This document shows positions 29,101 through 37,449 of a stretch of 64,000 nt of DNA, piece after piece; the stretch's first letter is position 1; each line of letters starts with the position of its first letter. Below the pieces are notes generated by a model that was given only the letters and a program-made list of their open reading frames with translations, ran no database searches and had not been told where the DNA came from. Origin of the DNA: Chitinophagaceae bacterium (GTDB lineage Bacteria > Bacteroidota > Bacteroidia > Chitinophagales > Chitinophagaceae); NCBI GenBank assembly GCA_016786845.1, contig JAEUVB010000020.1, positions 44,928-108,927 of the forward strand. Reading direction: 5' to 3'. Position numbers and translations under genes: made by a program.

Positions 29101-29463
29101 TCGAGGAGCGGTGCGGCATTGAATCTTGAAATAGACTTTGACCGATTAGTGAAGATTGCGCCACGTTATATTCGTGACTACCTTCACTTTGATACTTATC
29201 TTTTTGGTGATGCAGGTATTGTATCGCGAGGATTGTTGAATACGACGAATATTCCGGAATTAACTCCGGTTCGGCAGTGGAGCAAAGTGCGTATGGATGC
29301 CGGTGTCGGTGTCGCGATGACGATTAAAAAATTTGGCCCATTCGAGAAATTAAGCCCAATGACCATTCGTTTCGATATGCCGCTCTTTCTGAGTTCACCT
29401 CCTTTTGCCCAACCGGACTTCATTGCATGGCGTTGGGTTTTGGGTATCAACAGAGCATTTTAA
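26155..29463 (+). CDS. M1-family metallopeptidase with C-terminal outer-membrane barrel
   Basis: The 1,102-residue protein has a signal peptide (about 1-28) and an M1 aminopeptidase-like domain. Visible motifs are the exopeptidase motif DGMEYP and the zinc site HEIGHNWFYG with H396, H400 and E419 (HExxH-x18-E). From about residue 660 the sequence changes to alternating aromatic beta strands. It contains LRGY (residues 960-963) in GGGLNLRGYNGYY and ends WRWVLGINRAF, with the terminal Phe typical of outer-membrane barrels. The C-terminal half therefore looks like an Omp85/BamA-like barrel. The peptidase would be displayed at the outer membrane. The start at 26155 follows the previous stop by 9 bases. 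Confidence 0.85.
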   Translation: MILDKKQNFFGILLLHFILLCTQDSFSQLQDNAFRNVANKMYWQNRKPFEGYWQQDVAYKIKASINEKTNVIEATEELQYWNNSPDALSFVYFHLYQNAFTKGSYLEELHKVNKQPIRRMGKYQQQGLGTLVENLTVNGKKCKVEIDNTIMKVTLPEPLQPGATVVFKMNFATFFDSGDFRRRMAVSSAWGFKRFNGVHWYPRISVYDIKKGWDTDQHLNKELYGDYGLFDVELNFAENYVVEATGALQNPAEVYPGDLRQRLDISNFAKKPWNEAPSIITPYDSSRRKTWHYIANNVHDFAFTADPTYRIGETSCTPSGLNEKPIQCICVVQEPHASRWQTAPDYVAKIIKTFSEDFGMYEYPKMVAADAGDGMEYPMLTLDGGAEPDFHGLFVHEIGHNWFYGMIGNNETYRAALDEGFTQFLTAWGLRRIDGDTMIESPEKNKYKRNHRDAKLTLDRNVYNRYMNDAVRCDDKALNTHSNDFHSAIGHENGYSNVYHKTATMLFNLQYVLGDDLFLRAMKHYVAKWKMAHPYFEDFRQSIIEYTHQDLNWFFDQWLETTKNIDYSIVSIKKSLIRDEYKIKFKRKGQMQMPIDFQVRGKDGKTYDYHIPNNYFIKQTDAKVLNKWYGWDLLYPTYTAKVNIPGGLKSVQIDPSYRLADVDMMNNYKRPFMHAAPESRRLQWESFVYNPPSWKKYNAYIRPDIWWNAVDGFKVGINVNGNYLNYLRKLNCTVWFNTHAANLYTYRPYEGQSAFDTYSPIDYTLRYENAMKFISPKINWGVDSRYIDGFARHNIYSQYKINDHHQFKIEATSLFRKRTNNRAYLFYPDEWSSVVSSAVEGSKENSFLQLSWSSQFQYNRGNGRSVITLRAPLSYNYSYLQGELIQNTYWKKLDLRSRLFVRLGMGDDIPYESALFMQGANPEEMMESKYARSHGVVPLEAGGFSTNDFAYFHQGGGLNLRGYNGYYAIDEDQNGVQYINYKSRSGAALNLEIDFDRLVKIAPRYIRDYLHFDTYLFGDAGIVSRGLLNTTNIPELTPVRQWSKVRMDAGVGVAMTIKKFGPFEKLSPMTIRFDMPLFLSSPPFAQPDFIAWRWVLGINRAF

Positions 29464-29473
29464 AATATAGTTT

Positions 29474-29893
29474 ATGAAAATTGCTATCATCAACGGCCCC
29501 AATTTGAATCTGGTAGGAACTCGTGAGCCTGATATTTATGGACGCGATTCGCTGAACGATTACATGGTTTGGTTGAAGCAAAAATATGCTGCAATCGACC
29601 TGACGTATTTTCAAAGTAATATTGAAGGAGAGATCATTGATGAAATTCAAAAGCGGGGAGAGCATGTGGACGCTATCATTATCAATGCCGGTGCATATAC
29701 CCATACTTCGATTGCCATTGCCGATGCACTAAAAGCGGTAAAGACTAAAAGCATTATTGAAGTGCATATTTCGAATGTGTATGCCCGTGAGCACTATCGT
29801 CGTTCATCCTATATCGCGCCGGTATGCATGGGTAGCATCTGTGGATTCGGCTTGAAAAGTTATGAATTAGCGATTCTGAGTTTGCTTAATTAA
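29474..29893 (+). CDS. aroQ: Type II 3-dehydroquinate dehydratase
   Basis: The 139-residue enzyme catalyses the third step of the shikimate pathway, 3-dehydroquinate to 3-dehydroshikimate. It shows the family start IAIINGPNLNLVGTREPDIYG with the catalytic Tyr, the NAGAYTHTS loop, and EVHISNVYAREHYRRSSYIAP. Length fits the dodecameric type II enzymes. It is 10 bases after the M1 peptidase stop and converges with the aldolase gene. Confidence 0.96.
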   Translation: MKIAIINGPNLNLVGTREPDIYGRDSLNDYMVWLKQKYAAIDLTYFQSNIEGEIIDEIQKRGEHVDAIIINAGAYTHTSIAIADALKAVKTKSIIEVHISNVYAREHYRRSSYIAPVCMGSICGFGLKSYELAILSLLN

Positions 29894-29900
29894 TCCCGGT

Positions 29901-30626
29901 CTATTCATTGACCATGGATTTGAGTAAATTATCATATACTGTCAATAAGAGGTTCGTATCCACTCCTAAAGCAATCCGGTCTGCACCTTTATGCATTTCA
30001 TTTTGTGCATGTTGAACGTTGGAACTGAACGTACAAAATTCTTTTTGATGGGTACGGCAAGAAGTGCGAATAGATTCATAGGCCTTTTGAAATATTTCGG
30101 ATTCAAATTGGCTGGGTACGCCTAAAGACATGGATAAATCGTATGGGCCTACAAATATTCCGTTAATCTCAGGACTGGCCATAAGCTCCGGTAAAATTTC
30201 TAATCCTTTTACACTTTCAATTTGAGGCAATAGAGTAGGTCTGAAATGATCGGTATACTCTTTAAAGCGAAGACCGTATTGATTGGCGGCACAAAAGCCT
30301 ACGCTGCGCTTGCCGAGTGGCGGATAGTAGGAATATTCAATCAGCGTTTGAATTTCCTCGCGGTTTTCTACGCGAGGTGCGATAAGGCCATCGCAACCCA
30401 AATCCAAAGCGTGTTTGATGCACCTTTCATTGATTTCAGAAATGCGGATAAACATTTTGCATGAAACTGATCGTGTTTGAATGAGGGTCCTGATGCATGA
30501 ATCGGAAACATGGCCATGTTCAAGATCAATAAATAAAAAGTCATACCCCAACAAGGATAATTGTGAATGAACCTGAGGAAGGTCTGTAGTGATAATGGTA
30601 CCTATGAGGGGTTTACTTTTTTGCAT
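29901..30626 (-). CDS. HpcH/HpaI-family aldolase
   Basis: The 241-residue protein is a class II, metal-dependent aldolase of the HpcH/HpaI family (2-keto-3-deoxy-aldarate or 2,4-dihydroxyhept-2-ene-dioate type). It has the barrel signatures FIDLEHG, PPLGKRSVG, the metal Glu in LLPQIESVKG, and FVGPYDLSMSLG. The natural substrate is not predictable from context. It converges with aroQ, with only 7 bases between the stops. Confidence 0.9.
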   Translation of the reverse strand: MQKSKPLIGTIITTDLPQVHSQLSLLGYDFLFIDLEHGHVSDSCIRTLIQTRSVSCKMFIRISEINERCIKHALDLGCDGLIAPRVENREEIQTLIEYSYYPPLGKRSVGFCAANQYGLRFKEYTDHFRPTLLPQIESVKGLEILPELMASPEINGIFVGPYDLSMSLGVPSQFESEIFQKAYESIRTSCRTHQKEFCTFSSNVQHAQNEMHKGADRIALGVDTNLLLTVYDNLLKSMVNE

Positions 30627-30689
30627 CGATGACGATTATTGATTTATGGTCATGAATATCGTGCAAAAAGACATAGGTTCAGGATAAAA

Positions 30690-31535
30690 TTAACCTAAAC
30701 TTTCAACATAGGATTGAAAACTGTTTAAAATAGACTGCCAGCCAAATTTTTGAAGTTCAGGGGTATTCTGCGTTTCGGCCATAAATGTCTGGGTAATCAT
30801 GATTCCATCTTCCTGTGGTTTAAATAAAGTATCCACAGTGCGCCGGTCGGCAAGGATATAAGAAATGACCTCATGCAATTTCACTTGAGTATATGTGCCT
30901 TCAAAATCGAAACCGAAACTGCCATCCTTGGCTTCCATTCGGGTCATAAACTTGCCACCCACATTTAAATCATTGGTAGCTCGTGGGGCATGCCAATCAG
31001 CGGATGCTTGATACCATTGTGTAATATGTTCCGGTTCATTCCAGCATTTCCATACTTTTTCCATATCTCCCTTCACCAATACTTCAACGCTTATGAATAC
31101 AGGTTCCGCTGTTGGGGTGTTTTTTGGTCTTTTGGTCATATCCATATACAATACATTCCAGCGATGACCATCCGGATCGCAAAATCCGAATCCGTACATC
31201 CAGTCTTGAACCGAATTGGGTTCACTAAAAATACTTCCTCCGGCATCCGTCACCATTTTTGCTAATTGATCTACCGCCTCCTGACTGTCTGCACCGATGG
31301 AAAATAATACTTCCGTTCCGGATTGCGTATTTGAAATGGGATGTTGGGTAAATCCTGAGAACATGGTCTCGGGAAATAGCATCAGCACGACTTTGTGTTT
31401 GCCAATTAAAAAACTAGCCCCATGTTCGTGATCGCTATAAGGTAAATTGACTTCGAATCCAATTTGCTTGTAAAAGTCTTTTGCACGAGTTAGGTCCGAT
31501 ACCGGTAAATTGATCCAAAGTTCCTGATTGTTCAT
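30690..31535 (-). CDS. Fusion of VOC (glyoxalase-like) and SRPBCC/AHSA1 domains
   Basis: The 281-residue protein joins two families usually encoded separately. Residues 1-130 form a glyoxalase/VOC domain (ELWINLPVSDLTRAKDFYKQIGF, then GFCDPDGHRWNVLYMD). Residues 140-281 form an AHSA1-type SRPBCC domain (MEKVWKCWNEPEHITQWY, LNVGGKFMTRMEAKDG, FGWQSILNSFQSYVESL). Both domains often occur in small stress-linked cytosolic proteins of unknown substrate. No frameshift is visible and the linker is short, so the fusion appears real. The ATG at 31535 is the natural start. Confidence 0.85.
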   Translation of the reverse strand: MNNQELWINLPVSDLTRAKDFYKQIGFEVNLPYSDHEHGASFLIGKHKVVLMLFPETMFSGFTQHPISNTQSGTEVLFSIGADSQEAVDQLAKMVTDAGGSIFSEPNSVQDWMYGFGFCDPDGHRWNVLYMDMTKRPKNTPTAEPVFISVEVLVKGDMEKVWKCWNEPEHITQWYQASADWHAPRATNDLNVGGKFMTRMEAKDGSFGFDFEGTYTQVKLHEVISYILADRRTVDTLFKPQEDGIMITQTFMAETQNTPELQKFGWQSILNSFQSYVESLG

Positions 31536-31633
31536 ATTTGAAATATTTTAGTACGAATGTAATGTGGTTCTCCGAATCTTGGTAAAATAGCACAGTGAAT
31601 TTGAAATCATGAAGATCTTTCTTGACACGGGTC

Positions 31634-31722
31634 TCGCGGCAACGATAGTAGTGGAAAGCCTCCATAGCTGCGCTCTGGCGCTATGGAGCTTGGAACGTAT
31701 AGCGTGTCCGCCGCCCAAAAAA
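31634..31722 (-). repeat. Dispersed mosaic palindromic repeat, copy 2 (reverse orientation)
   Basis: Nearly identical to 11739-11827 over about 89 bases, with the same CTCCATAGC / GCTATGGAG hairpin. The hairpin loop differs at two positions (TGCGCTCTGGC against CGCGCTCCGGC). It lies between two minus-strand genes. Confidence 0.85.
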
Positions 31723-31826
31723 TAATTGAGTCGCAGAAACGTCTTCTAAGTATACGTGCAAGGACCATTTTCGATCAGAAATGACTGAGTATGTTCCTGT
31801 GGTCAATTTACAAGAAAGGGATAGAA

Positions 31827-32282
31827 CTAATTCGTCAACACCAATTTGCTGGTCTCCACCACATTGCTCACATTACCTGCTGCATCCTTCATATAGATGC
31901 TCCAAAAAAGTGTATCGGTTTCCAAATGTAAACTGTCTGTACGTTTGAGAAGGAATTGTCCGTCGTAATCAATTTGCAATACTCCTTTCACGCCGTCCGC
32001 AGGATTATAGTCATCCGGCACTTCAGGTATCATAAATGGGATATAAATGGTATCTCGACTATCTTTCATAAAAAGATTGTTGGTACCAAATCCGATATCC
32101 CCATCCCCATCTTCCAAATTTAAATAGATATGCAAAGTTGAATCACTTCCTTCACTCATTTTTGAAGGATCCATTATCTGAAAACTGATTTTGGGTGTAT
32201 TGGCCAGTTTGGTTTTCTTTGAACAAGAACTCAATACGGTGAACAAAGAGATGATACCTATATATATCGTGAGACGTTGCAT
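31827..32282 (-). CDS. Small lipoprotein, unknown function
   Basis: The 151-residue protein has a lipoprotein signal (TVLSSCSKK, Cys at about residue 20). The mature part is an all-beta domain with an acidic phrase LEDGDGDIGFGTNN and later DTLFWSIYMKDAAGNVSNVV. I recall similar lipoproteins in other Bacteroidota but know no function. It is divergent from the LuxE-like gene, with 92 bases between the start codons. Confidence 0.78.
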   Translation of the reverse strand: MQRLTIYIGIISLFTVLSSCSKKTKLANTPKISFQIMDPSKMSEGSDSTLHIYLNLEDGDGDIGFGTNNLFMKDSRDTIYIPFMIPEVPDDYNPADGVKGVLQIDYDGQFLLKRTDSLHLETDTLFWSIYMKDAAGNVSNVVETSKLVLTN

Positions 32283-32361
32283 ATATCAAAGTTAGGAGAT
32301 ATACTTATAGAATGAGCAATCGAGGATGGAAAATATTAAGTGATATGCCATGGCGATGATT

Positions 32362-32369
32362 TAATTTTG
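32362..32369 (+). promoter_or_regulatory. Possible -7 box at the LuxE-like gene
   Basis: TAATTTTG matches TAnnTTTG and ends only 5 bases before the ATG at 32375. If real, the transcript would be nearly leaderless or use the second Met. No -33 element is evident. Confidence 0.3.
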
Positions 32370-32374
32370 ACGCC

Positions 32375-33364
32375 ATGATGTCTATAGAGGGTCTGAAAGA
32401 AGCTTTATTCAATAGTGCTCCTCAGCATTTTCATGAACTGGCTCTGCAATTGTTTCGCTATCAGGCTGCTCATGTGCCTGTTTATCAGGCCTATATTCGT
32501 CAATTGAAAATCCAACCGGAGCGCATCATGCACATCAAAGAGATTCCTTTTTTGCCGGTGCGATTTTTTAAATCACATGCTGTTTATGACCACGATCAAC
32601 CTCGTCCGCAACTGTATTTCGAAAGCAGCGGTACGACCGGCCAGATTCCGGCACGTCACGAAATCGCAGATCCTGCGATCTATGAAACGTCGTTTACCAA
32701 AGGGTTTATACAACGCTGGGGTCAGCCTTCGGATTATTGCATATTGGGATTATTACCCTCCTATTTAGAACGTTCCAATTCTTCTTTGGTCTATATGGTC
32801 AAGCATCTTATGGACCGAAGCGGACATCCTTTAAATGGATTTTACCTGCACGATCATCAAAAGCTATGGCGTACCTTAAAGCAGTTGGAAGGAGAGGGGC
32901 AAGCTACCCTCTTATTTGGAGTGACCTATGCACTTCTTGATTTTGCTGAAGATTTTCCAATTCAATTACAACATACCATGATCATTGAAACCGGGGGGAT
33001 GAAAGGCAGGAAACATGAAATGACCCGTGATGAGGTCCATGATCAATTGAAACGACAATTTGCACTCCAACAAATTTATTCGGAATATGGTATGAGTGAA
33101 TTGCTTTCTCAAGCCTATACATTGGCTGACGGGCGATTTGCTTGTCCACCCTGGATGAAGCTGTTAGTAAGAGATATTAATGATCCTTTTGATATACAAT
33201 CATCGGGTCGAGGTGCGATCAATATCATCGATATGGCCAATCTTTACAGTTGCAGTTTTCTGGCTACGGAGGATGTCGGCGAGGTGTTTTTGGATGGTCA
33301 CTTTATCATACAAGGTCGGATGGATGATAGTGAAATCAGGGGTTGTAGTTTAATGAGCATTTAA
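32375..33364 (+). CDS. LuxE-like acyl-protein synthetase / adenylating enzyme
   Basis: The 329-residue protein belongs to the LuxE family of ANL-type adenylating enzymes, which activate acyl groups as acyl-AMP and pass them to a carrier. It shows the phosphate-binding loop FESSGTTGQ, the strand LIIETGGMKGRKHEMTRDE, and QIYSEYGMSEL, which corresponds to the conserved YGxTE motif. It is of full length for the short LuxE family, which lacks the mobile C-terminal domain of larger ANL enzymes. No luxC-type partner is nearby. Either the first (32375) or second ATG (32378) could be the start. Confidence 0.8.
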   Translation: MMSIEGLKEALFNSAPQHFHELALQLFRYQAAHVPVYQAYIRQLKIQPERIMHIKEIPFLPVRFFKSHAVYDHDQPRPQLYFESSGTTGQIPARHEIADPAIYETSFTKGFIQRWGQPSDYCILGLLPSYLERSNSSLVYMVKHLMDRSGHPLNGFYLHDHQKLWRTLKQLEGEGQATLLFGVTYALLDFAEDFPIQLQHTMIIETGGMKGRKHEMTRDEVHDQLKRQFALQQIYSEYGMSELLSQAYTLADGRFACPPWMKLLVRDINDPFDIQSSGRGAINIIDMANLYSCSFLATEDVGEVFLDGHFIIQGRMDDSEIRGCSLMSI

Positions 33365-33417
33365 TTTTCCCGCCATTCAATCCTACCTGTAAACGCTGTG
33401 TTTAAATATGATTTCAG

Positions 33418-33446
33418 TTGGATATCCCAATTATTTTATATACTTG
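33418..33446 (+). promoter_or_regulatory. Predicted topA promoter
   Basis: TTG at 33418-33420, an 18-base spacer, and TATACTTG at 33439-33446 (one mismatch to TAnnTTTG). The leader before the topA ATG would be about 23 bases. Confidence 0.5.
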
Positions 33447-33476
33447 CAAAATTCCGCACTATCCTAAATTCATAGA

Positions 33477-36071
33477 ATGGCAAAAAATCTGTTGATTGTT
33501 GAGTCGCCTGCGAAGGCCAAAACTATTGAGAAAATTCTAGGATCCGACTTTCAGGTAAAATCCTGTTTTGGACATATCCGTGATCTTGAAAAAGATGAAA
33601 TGGGTATCGATATTAAAAATAATTTCAAGCCTACTTATAAGATATCCGATGATAAAACGAAGGTCGTTTCAGAACTCAGACAATTAGCGAAAAAGAGTCA
33701 AGAGGTTTGGTTGGCTACGGATGAGGACCGGGAGGGTGAGGCCATTTCATGGCATTTGTGTGAAGTGCTTGGGCTGAAACCCGAAACGACTAAACGTATC
33801 GTTTTTCATGAAATTACCAAACCGGCCATCAAGAAAGCTGTAGAAAACCCTCGTACGGTGAATATGGATTTGGTGAATGCGCAACAGGCACGTCGTGTGT
33901 TGGACAGAATCGTTGGATTTGAACTATCACCAGTTCTCTGGCGAAAAATCAATCGTAGTACTTCCCTTTCTGCAGGCCGCGTGCAGTCTGTAGCCGTACG
34001 TTTGATTGTAGAGCGGGAGCGTGAGATTAACCATTTTACACCGGTTAGTACCTTTCGGGTAGAGGCTCTGTTCAATGCCAATGATATCAATAATAAAGCG
34101 GTCACTTTTAAAGCCGAATATCCCGACAAAATTAAAAACGAAGCCGGCGCCAGGTCATTTTTAGAAAAGTGTGTCGGAGCTTCCTATACCGTGGAAGATA
34201 TACAAATAAAACCTGCACGCAAATCTCCGTCGGCTCCATTTACGACATCGACCTTGCAACAGGAGGCGTCCCGCAAATTGGGTTATTCGGTATCCAAGAC
34301 CATGTTGCTTGCGCAAAAATTGTATGAAAGCGGAGATATCACCTATATGCGTACCGATGCTGTCAGCTTATCAGATACCGCATTGAATATGATCCGTCAG
34401 GAAGTAGTCAGTTCTTACGGCGATCAGTATCATCAACATCGTGTCTTTAAAAATAAAAATGAAAGTGCCCAGGAAGCGCATGAAGCGATTCGTCCGACCA
34501 ATATGGCTGCACGACAAGTAGAGGATTTGGAAAAGCAAAGACTTTATGACCTGATATGGAAACGAACCATGGCGAGTCAAATGGCCGATGCTGAACTTGA
34601 AAAAACTACAGCGCGTATTGGAATCTCAACGCAGCCTGAAAAATTGCAAGCCAGTGGTGAAGTGTTGAAGTTTGATGGATTTCTGAAACTCTATATGGAA
34701 GGACGGGATGATGAAGATTCGGATGATGAAACGCAGGAAGGCATGTTGCCATTGTTGGCAGTAGGTCAAAGCCTGCAACTTCAGGAAATGCGTGCCACTG
34801 AAAGATTTTCGCGTCCATTGCCACGCTATACGGAAGCTTCCCTGGTTAAAAAATTAGAGGAACTCGGCATTGGTCGACCTTCTACATATGCACCGACCAT
34901 CAGTACGATTCAAAATCGAAACTATGTGGTTCGTAAGGATAAAGATGGGGTCCGACGCAGCTATCAGGTCTTGACATTGAAAAATGAAAACATCTCTCAG
35001 CAAACGTCGGAAGAGAATACGGGTGCGGAAAAATCAAAACTGTTCCCGACGGATTTGGGCATGGTCGTTACTGATTTCCTGAAGCAACATTTTACTCAGG
35101 TAATGGATTACACATTTACCGCTCAGATTGAAAATGAATTTGATGAAATAGCCAATGGTAAAAAATTATGGAGTAAGGTGCTCGGAGATTTTTACACCCC
35201 GTTTCATGAACAAGTGGAAACAACTATTGATACCGCTGAACGTGCAAGTGGAGAACGTGAACTGGGAAATGATCCTGTGAGCGGGAAACGGGTGAGTGCC
35301 CGCATCGGTCGATTTGGTCCAATGATACAAATCGGTAATGCAGACGACGAAGAAAAACCAAGATATGCTACCCTGAGAGCAAATCAGAGTATAGAAACCA
35401 TAACTTTGGATGAGGCGTTGGAACTTTTTAAACTTCCCCTTTTGCTGGGGCAGTATGAGGGTATGGATGTGAGTGTGAATATTGGTCGATTCGGACCTTA
35501 TGTAAAGCATGGCGAGCAGTTTATTTCATTACCTAAAGGCGAAGAACCTCTGGAAGTATCGTTAGACAGAGCCATTGAAGTGATACAGGCAAAACAATTA
35601 GAAGATGCACCGATCGGCTTTTATGATGAAAAACCGATTACTAAAGGAAAAGGCCGTTTTGGACCTTTCATTAAATGGAATGAACTCTTTATTAATATTC
35701 CAAGAGCTTACCATTTCGATACCATCAATCAACAAGAGTGTGAGGAATTGATAGAAAAGAAAATGGAGAAGGAGGCGAATCGTTATATTTCACAATGGCC
35801 TGAAGAGAAAATTAGTTTGGAAAATGGTCGATGGGGCCCATTTATTCGATTTCAAAAGAAAATGTTGAAATTGCTCTCCAAACCCGGCGGGGGAAAATAT
35901 ACAGCCGATGAAGTCAGCATACTGACATTGGATGAAGTGAAGAAAATGATTGAAGTGCAGGTGCCGGATGCTTTTACAAAAAAGGTGAAGAAAGCCGCAA
36001 AGAAAGCTGCTCCTAAAAAAGCAGCCTCTAAAAAAGCAGCGCCAAAGAAAGCTGCAACTAAAAAAGTTTGA
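33477..36071 (+). CDS. topA: DNA topoisomerase I
   Basis: The 864-residue type IA topoisomerase relaxes negative supercoils. The Toprim domain starts NLLIVESPAKAKTIEKIL and contains the acidic motif ATDEDREGEA. The catalytic Tyr is Y290 in GDITYMRTDAVSLS. Instead of Cys4 zinc fingers, the C-terminal part carries four beta repeats with GRFGPM, GRFGPY, GRFGPF and GRWGPF (about residues 610-800). A Lys/Ala-rich histone-like tail of about 30 residues ends the protein (KKAAPKKAASKKAAPKK). This architecture is usual for bacteria outside Proteobacteria. The downstream small gene begins 22 bases after the stop. Confidence 0.95.
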   Translation: MAKNLLIVESPAKAKTIEKILGSDFQVKSCFGHIRDLEKDEMGIDIKNNFKPTYKISDDKTKVVSELRQLAKKSQEVWLATDEDREGEAISWHLCEVLGLKPETTKRIVFHEITKPAIKKAVENPRTVNMDLVNAQQARRVLDRIVGFELSPVLWRKINRSTSLSAGRVQSVAVRLIVEREREINHFTPVSTFRVEALFNANDINNKAVTFKAEYPDKIKNEAGARSFLEKCVGASYTVEDIQIKPARKSPSAPFTTSTLQQEASRKLGYSVSKTMLLAQKLYESGDITYMRTDAVSLSDTALNMIRQEVVSSYGDQYHQHRVFKNKNESAQEAHEAIRPTNMAARQVEDLEKQRLYDLIWKRTMASQMADAELEKTTARIGISTQPEKLQASGEVLKFDGFLKLYMEGRDDEDSDDETQEGMLPLLAVGQSLQLQEMRATERFSRPLPRYTEASLVKKLEELGIGRPSTYAPTISTIQNRNYVVRKDKDGVRRSYQVLTLKNENISQQTSEENTGAEKSKLFPTDLGMVVTDFLKQHFTQVMDYTFTAQIENEFDEIANGKKLWSKVLGDFYTPFHEQVETTIDTAERASGERELGNDPVSGKRVSARIGRFGPMIQIGNADDEEKPRYATLRANQSIETITLDEALELFKLPLLLGQYEGMDVSVNIGRFGPYVKHGEQFISLPKGEEPLEVSLDRAIEVIQAKQLEDAPIGFYDEKPITKGKGRFGPFIKWNELFINIPRAYHFDTINQQECEELIEKKMEKEANRYISQWPEEKISLENGRWGPFIRFQKKMLKLLSKPGGGKYTADEVSILTLDEVKKMIEVQVPDAFTKKVKKAAKKAAPKKAASKKAAPKKAATKKV

Positions 36072-36092
36072 TCCATTTATAATCATTGATCG

Positions 36093-36353
36093 ATGCAAAC
36101 AGATGAACGGAGATCCGGTGATCGCATTCAGGATCAGTTTCGAAGCAGCCTGGATTTGGCCATGGGCGTACTCTACATTATTGTAGCAGCATATGCTGCT
36201 GCCACGCCAATGATACAGGAACGATTTGGGAAACAAACCGTATATCTCTTAGGCGCATTATTTGCTGCCTATGGTTTGTTTAGAGTGTATCGCGGTTTTG
36301 TAGCGATTCGTCGTCAAATGAATCCGGGGCGCAGACGGCGTCCACGTCTGTAA
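36093..36353 (+). CDS. Small two-helix membrane protein
   Basis: The 86-residue protein has two hydrophobic helices (about residues 22-39 and 49-68) and a strongly basic end (RRRRPRL). I recognise no named family. Its position 22 bases after topA and its codon use resemble the neighbours, so it is probably a real gene co-transcribed with topA. Topology: both ends on the same side, probably cytoplasmic given the positive C-terminus. Confidence 0.7.
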   Translation: MQTDERRSGDRIQDQFRSSLDLAMGVLYIIVAAYAAATPMIQERFGKQTVYLLGALFAAYGLFRVYRGFVAIRRQMNPGRRRRPRL

Positions 36354-36418
36354 TTATCTTATCTTCGTGAAAATAATGAAGGGACTTCATCGTTTACAAA
36401 ATAATAATTAACTTCTCT

Positions 36419-37333
36419 ATGACCCGAACCGCATCTTTCTATTTCAGACTTTGTCTGTTGTTCATTTTGCCTTTCTGTATTCAATCCTGCAATGAAGAGG
36501 GGCCCAAAGACAATCAAACCTCCGGAAGTATTAAAATTAGTGTCGACGAAAGCTATAGGCCGGTAATGGAAGAGCAAATTAAAATATTCACTTCCCGCTA
36601 TCCAAATGCACATATCCTCGCTGAATACAAACCGGAGGCAGAATGTTTAAAGGATTTCATGGAAGATACCACTAGGGTTATTTTTATCACCCGTGAACTT
36701 TCTGAAGAAGAAAAAAAATATTGTCTGAGTAAACAAATCGTTTCCAAAAGTATGGCGATGGCCAGAGATGCGGTGGTGTTTATTACATCTGAGAATGTGA
36801 AAGAACCCAAATTCACGCTTAAGCAAATCAGGGCCATACTGACCGGTCAGGATTCTGCGAAGAAATACCAGATCGTCTTTGACCACAAAAAATCCAGCAC
36901 AGTGCGTTACGTTTTGGATTCTCTGATTCCGGGTCAAAAAATTGCGGATAACAATTATGCGACGAATACCTCAGAAGAAGTCATCAACTATGTATCCGGT
37001 AATGATCAGGCCATCGGCGTAATAGGAGTAAGTTGGGTAGCTGATCATAGCGATTCTACGACGGAGACTTTCCTGAAAAAGGTGAATGTCGCAGGCATTT
37101 GGCCGGATAATGATTCCATCAACCGATTTGTGATGCCTTATCAGGCATACATTGGACTAATGGAATACCCCTGTACCCGTAATTTCTACTTTATCAGCAA
37201 GGAAACCTGGCCCGGTTTAGGAACAGGATTAGTGAATTATCTCTGCCGAGATGGTCAATTGGTTTTTAAGCAAGCTAAAATGTTCCCGCTTCGGGTGAAT
37301 GTTATGTTGCGTGAAACGAAGGTCAATCCCTAA
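36419..37333 (+). CDS. PstS-like phosphate-type substrate-binding lipoprotein
   Basis: The 304-residue protein has a lipoprotein signal ending PFCIQSCNEE (Cys about residue 24). It has the periplasmic binding-protein layout of the PstS-like family: GSIKISVDESYRPVMEEQIKIF, then FITRELSEEE and VVFITSENVKEPKFTLKQI. No ABC permease genes are adjacent. In many Bacteroidota such a gene lies next to TonB/ExbBD and TPR genes; here a TPR protein follows. A role in phosphate uptake is therefore not established. Confidence 0.8.
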   Translation: MTRTASFYFRLCLLFILPFCIQSCNEEGPKDNQTSGSIKISVDESYRPVMEEQIKIFTSRYPNAHILAEYKPEAECLKDFMEDTTRVIFITRELSEEEKKYCLSKQIVSKSMAMARDAVVFITSENVKEPKFTLKQIRAILTGQDSAKKYQIVFDHKKSSTVRYVLDSLIPGQKIADNNYATNTSEEVINYVSGNDQAIGVIGVSWVADHSDSTTETFLKKVNVAGIWPDNDSINRFVMPYQAYIGLMEYPCTRNFYFISKETWPGLGTGLVNYLCRDGQLVFKQAKMFPLRVNVMLRETKVNP

Positions 37334-37390
37334 ATAAAACGTTAATTGACAACATTATCACAACCCGATAGGTGGTTATTTGTCGAACAT

Positions 37391-37406
37391 GGTATAAGTT
37401 TATACC
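37391..37406. promoter_or_regulatory. 16-base palindrome upstream of TPR gene
   Basis: GGTATAAGTTTATACC is a perfect 7 bp inverted repeat with a 2-base centre, 43 bases upstream of the ATG at 37450. Its size and place suit a repressor operator. A run of related TATA steps follows. Confidence 0.4.
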
Positions 37407-37449
37407 CTGTTATAGGAGCATTATTAAAATAAGCATAAATAAGTATACA

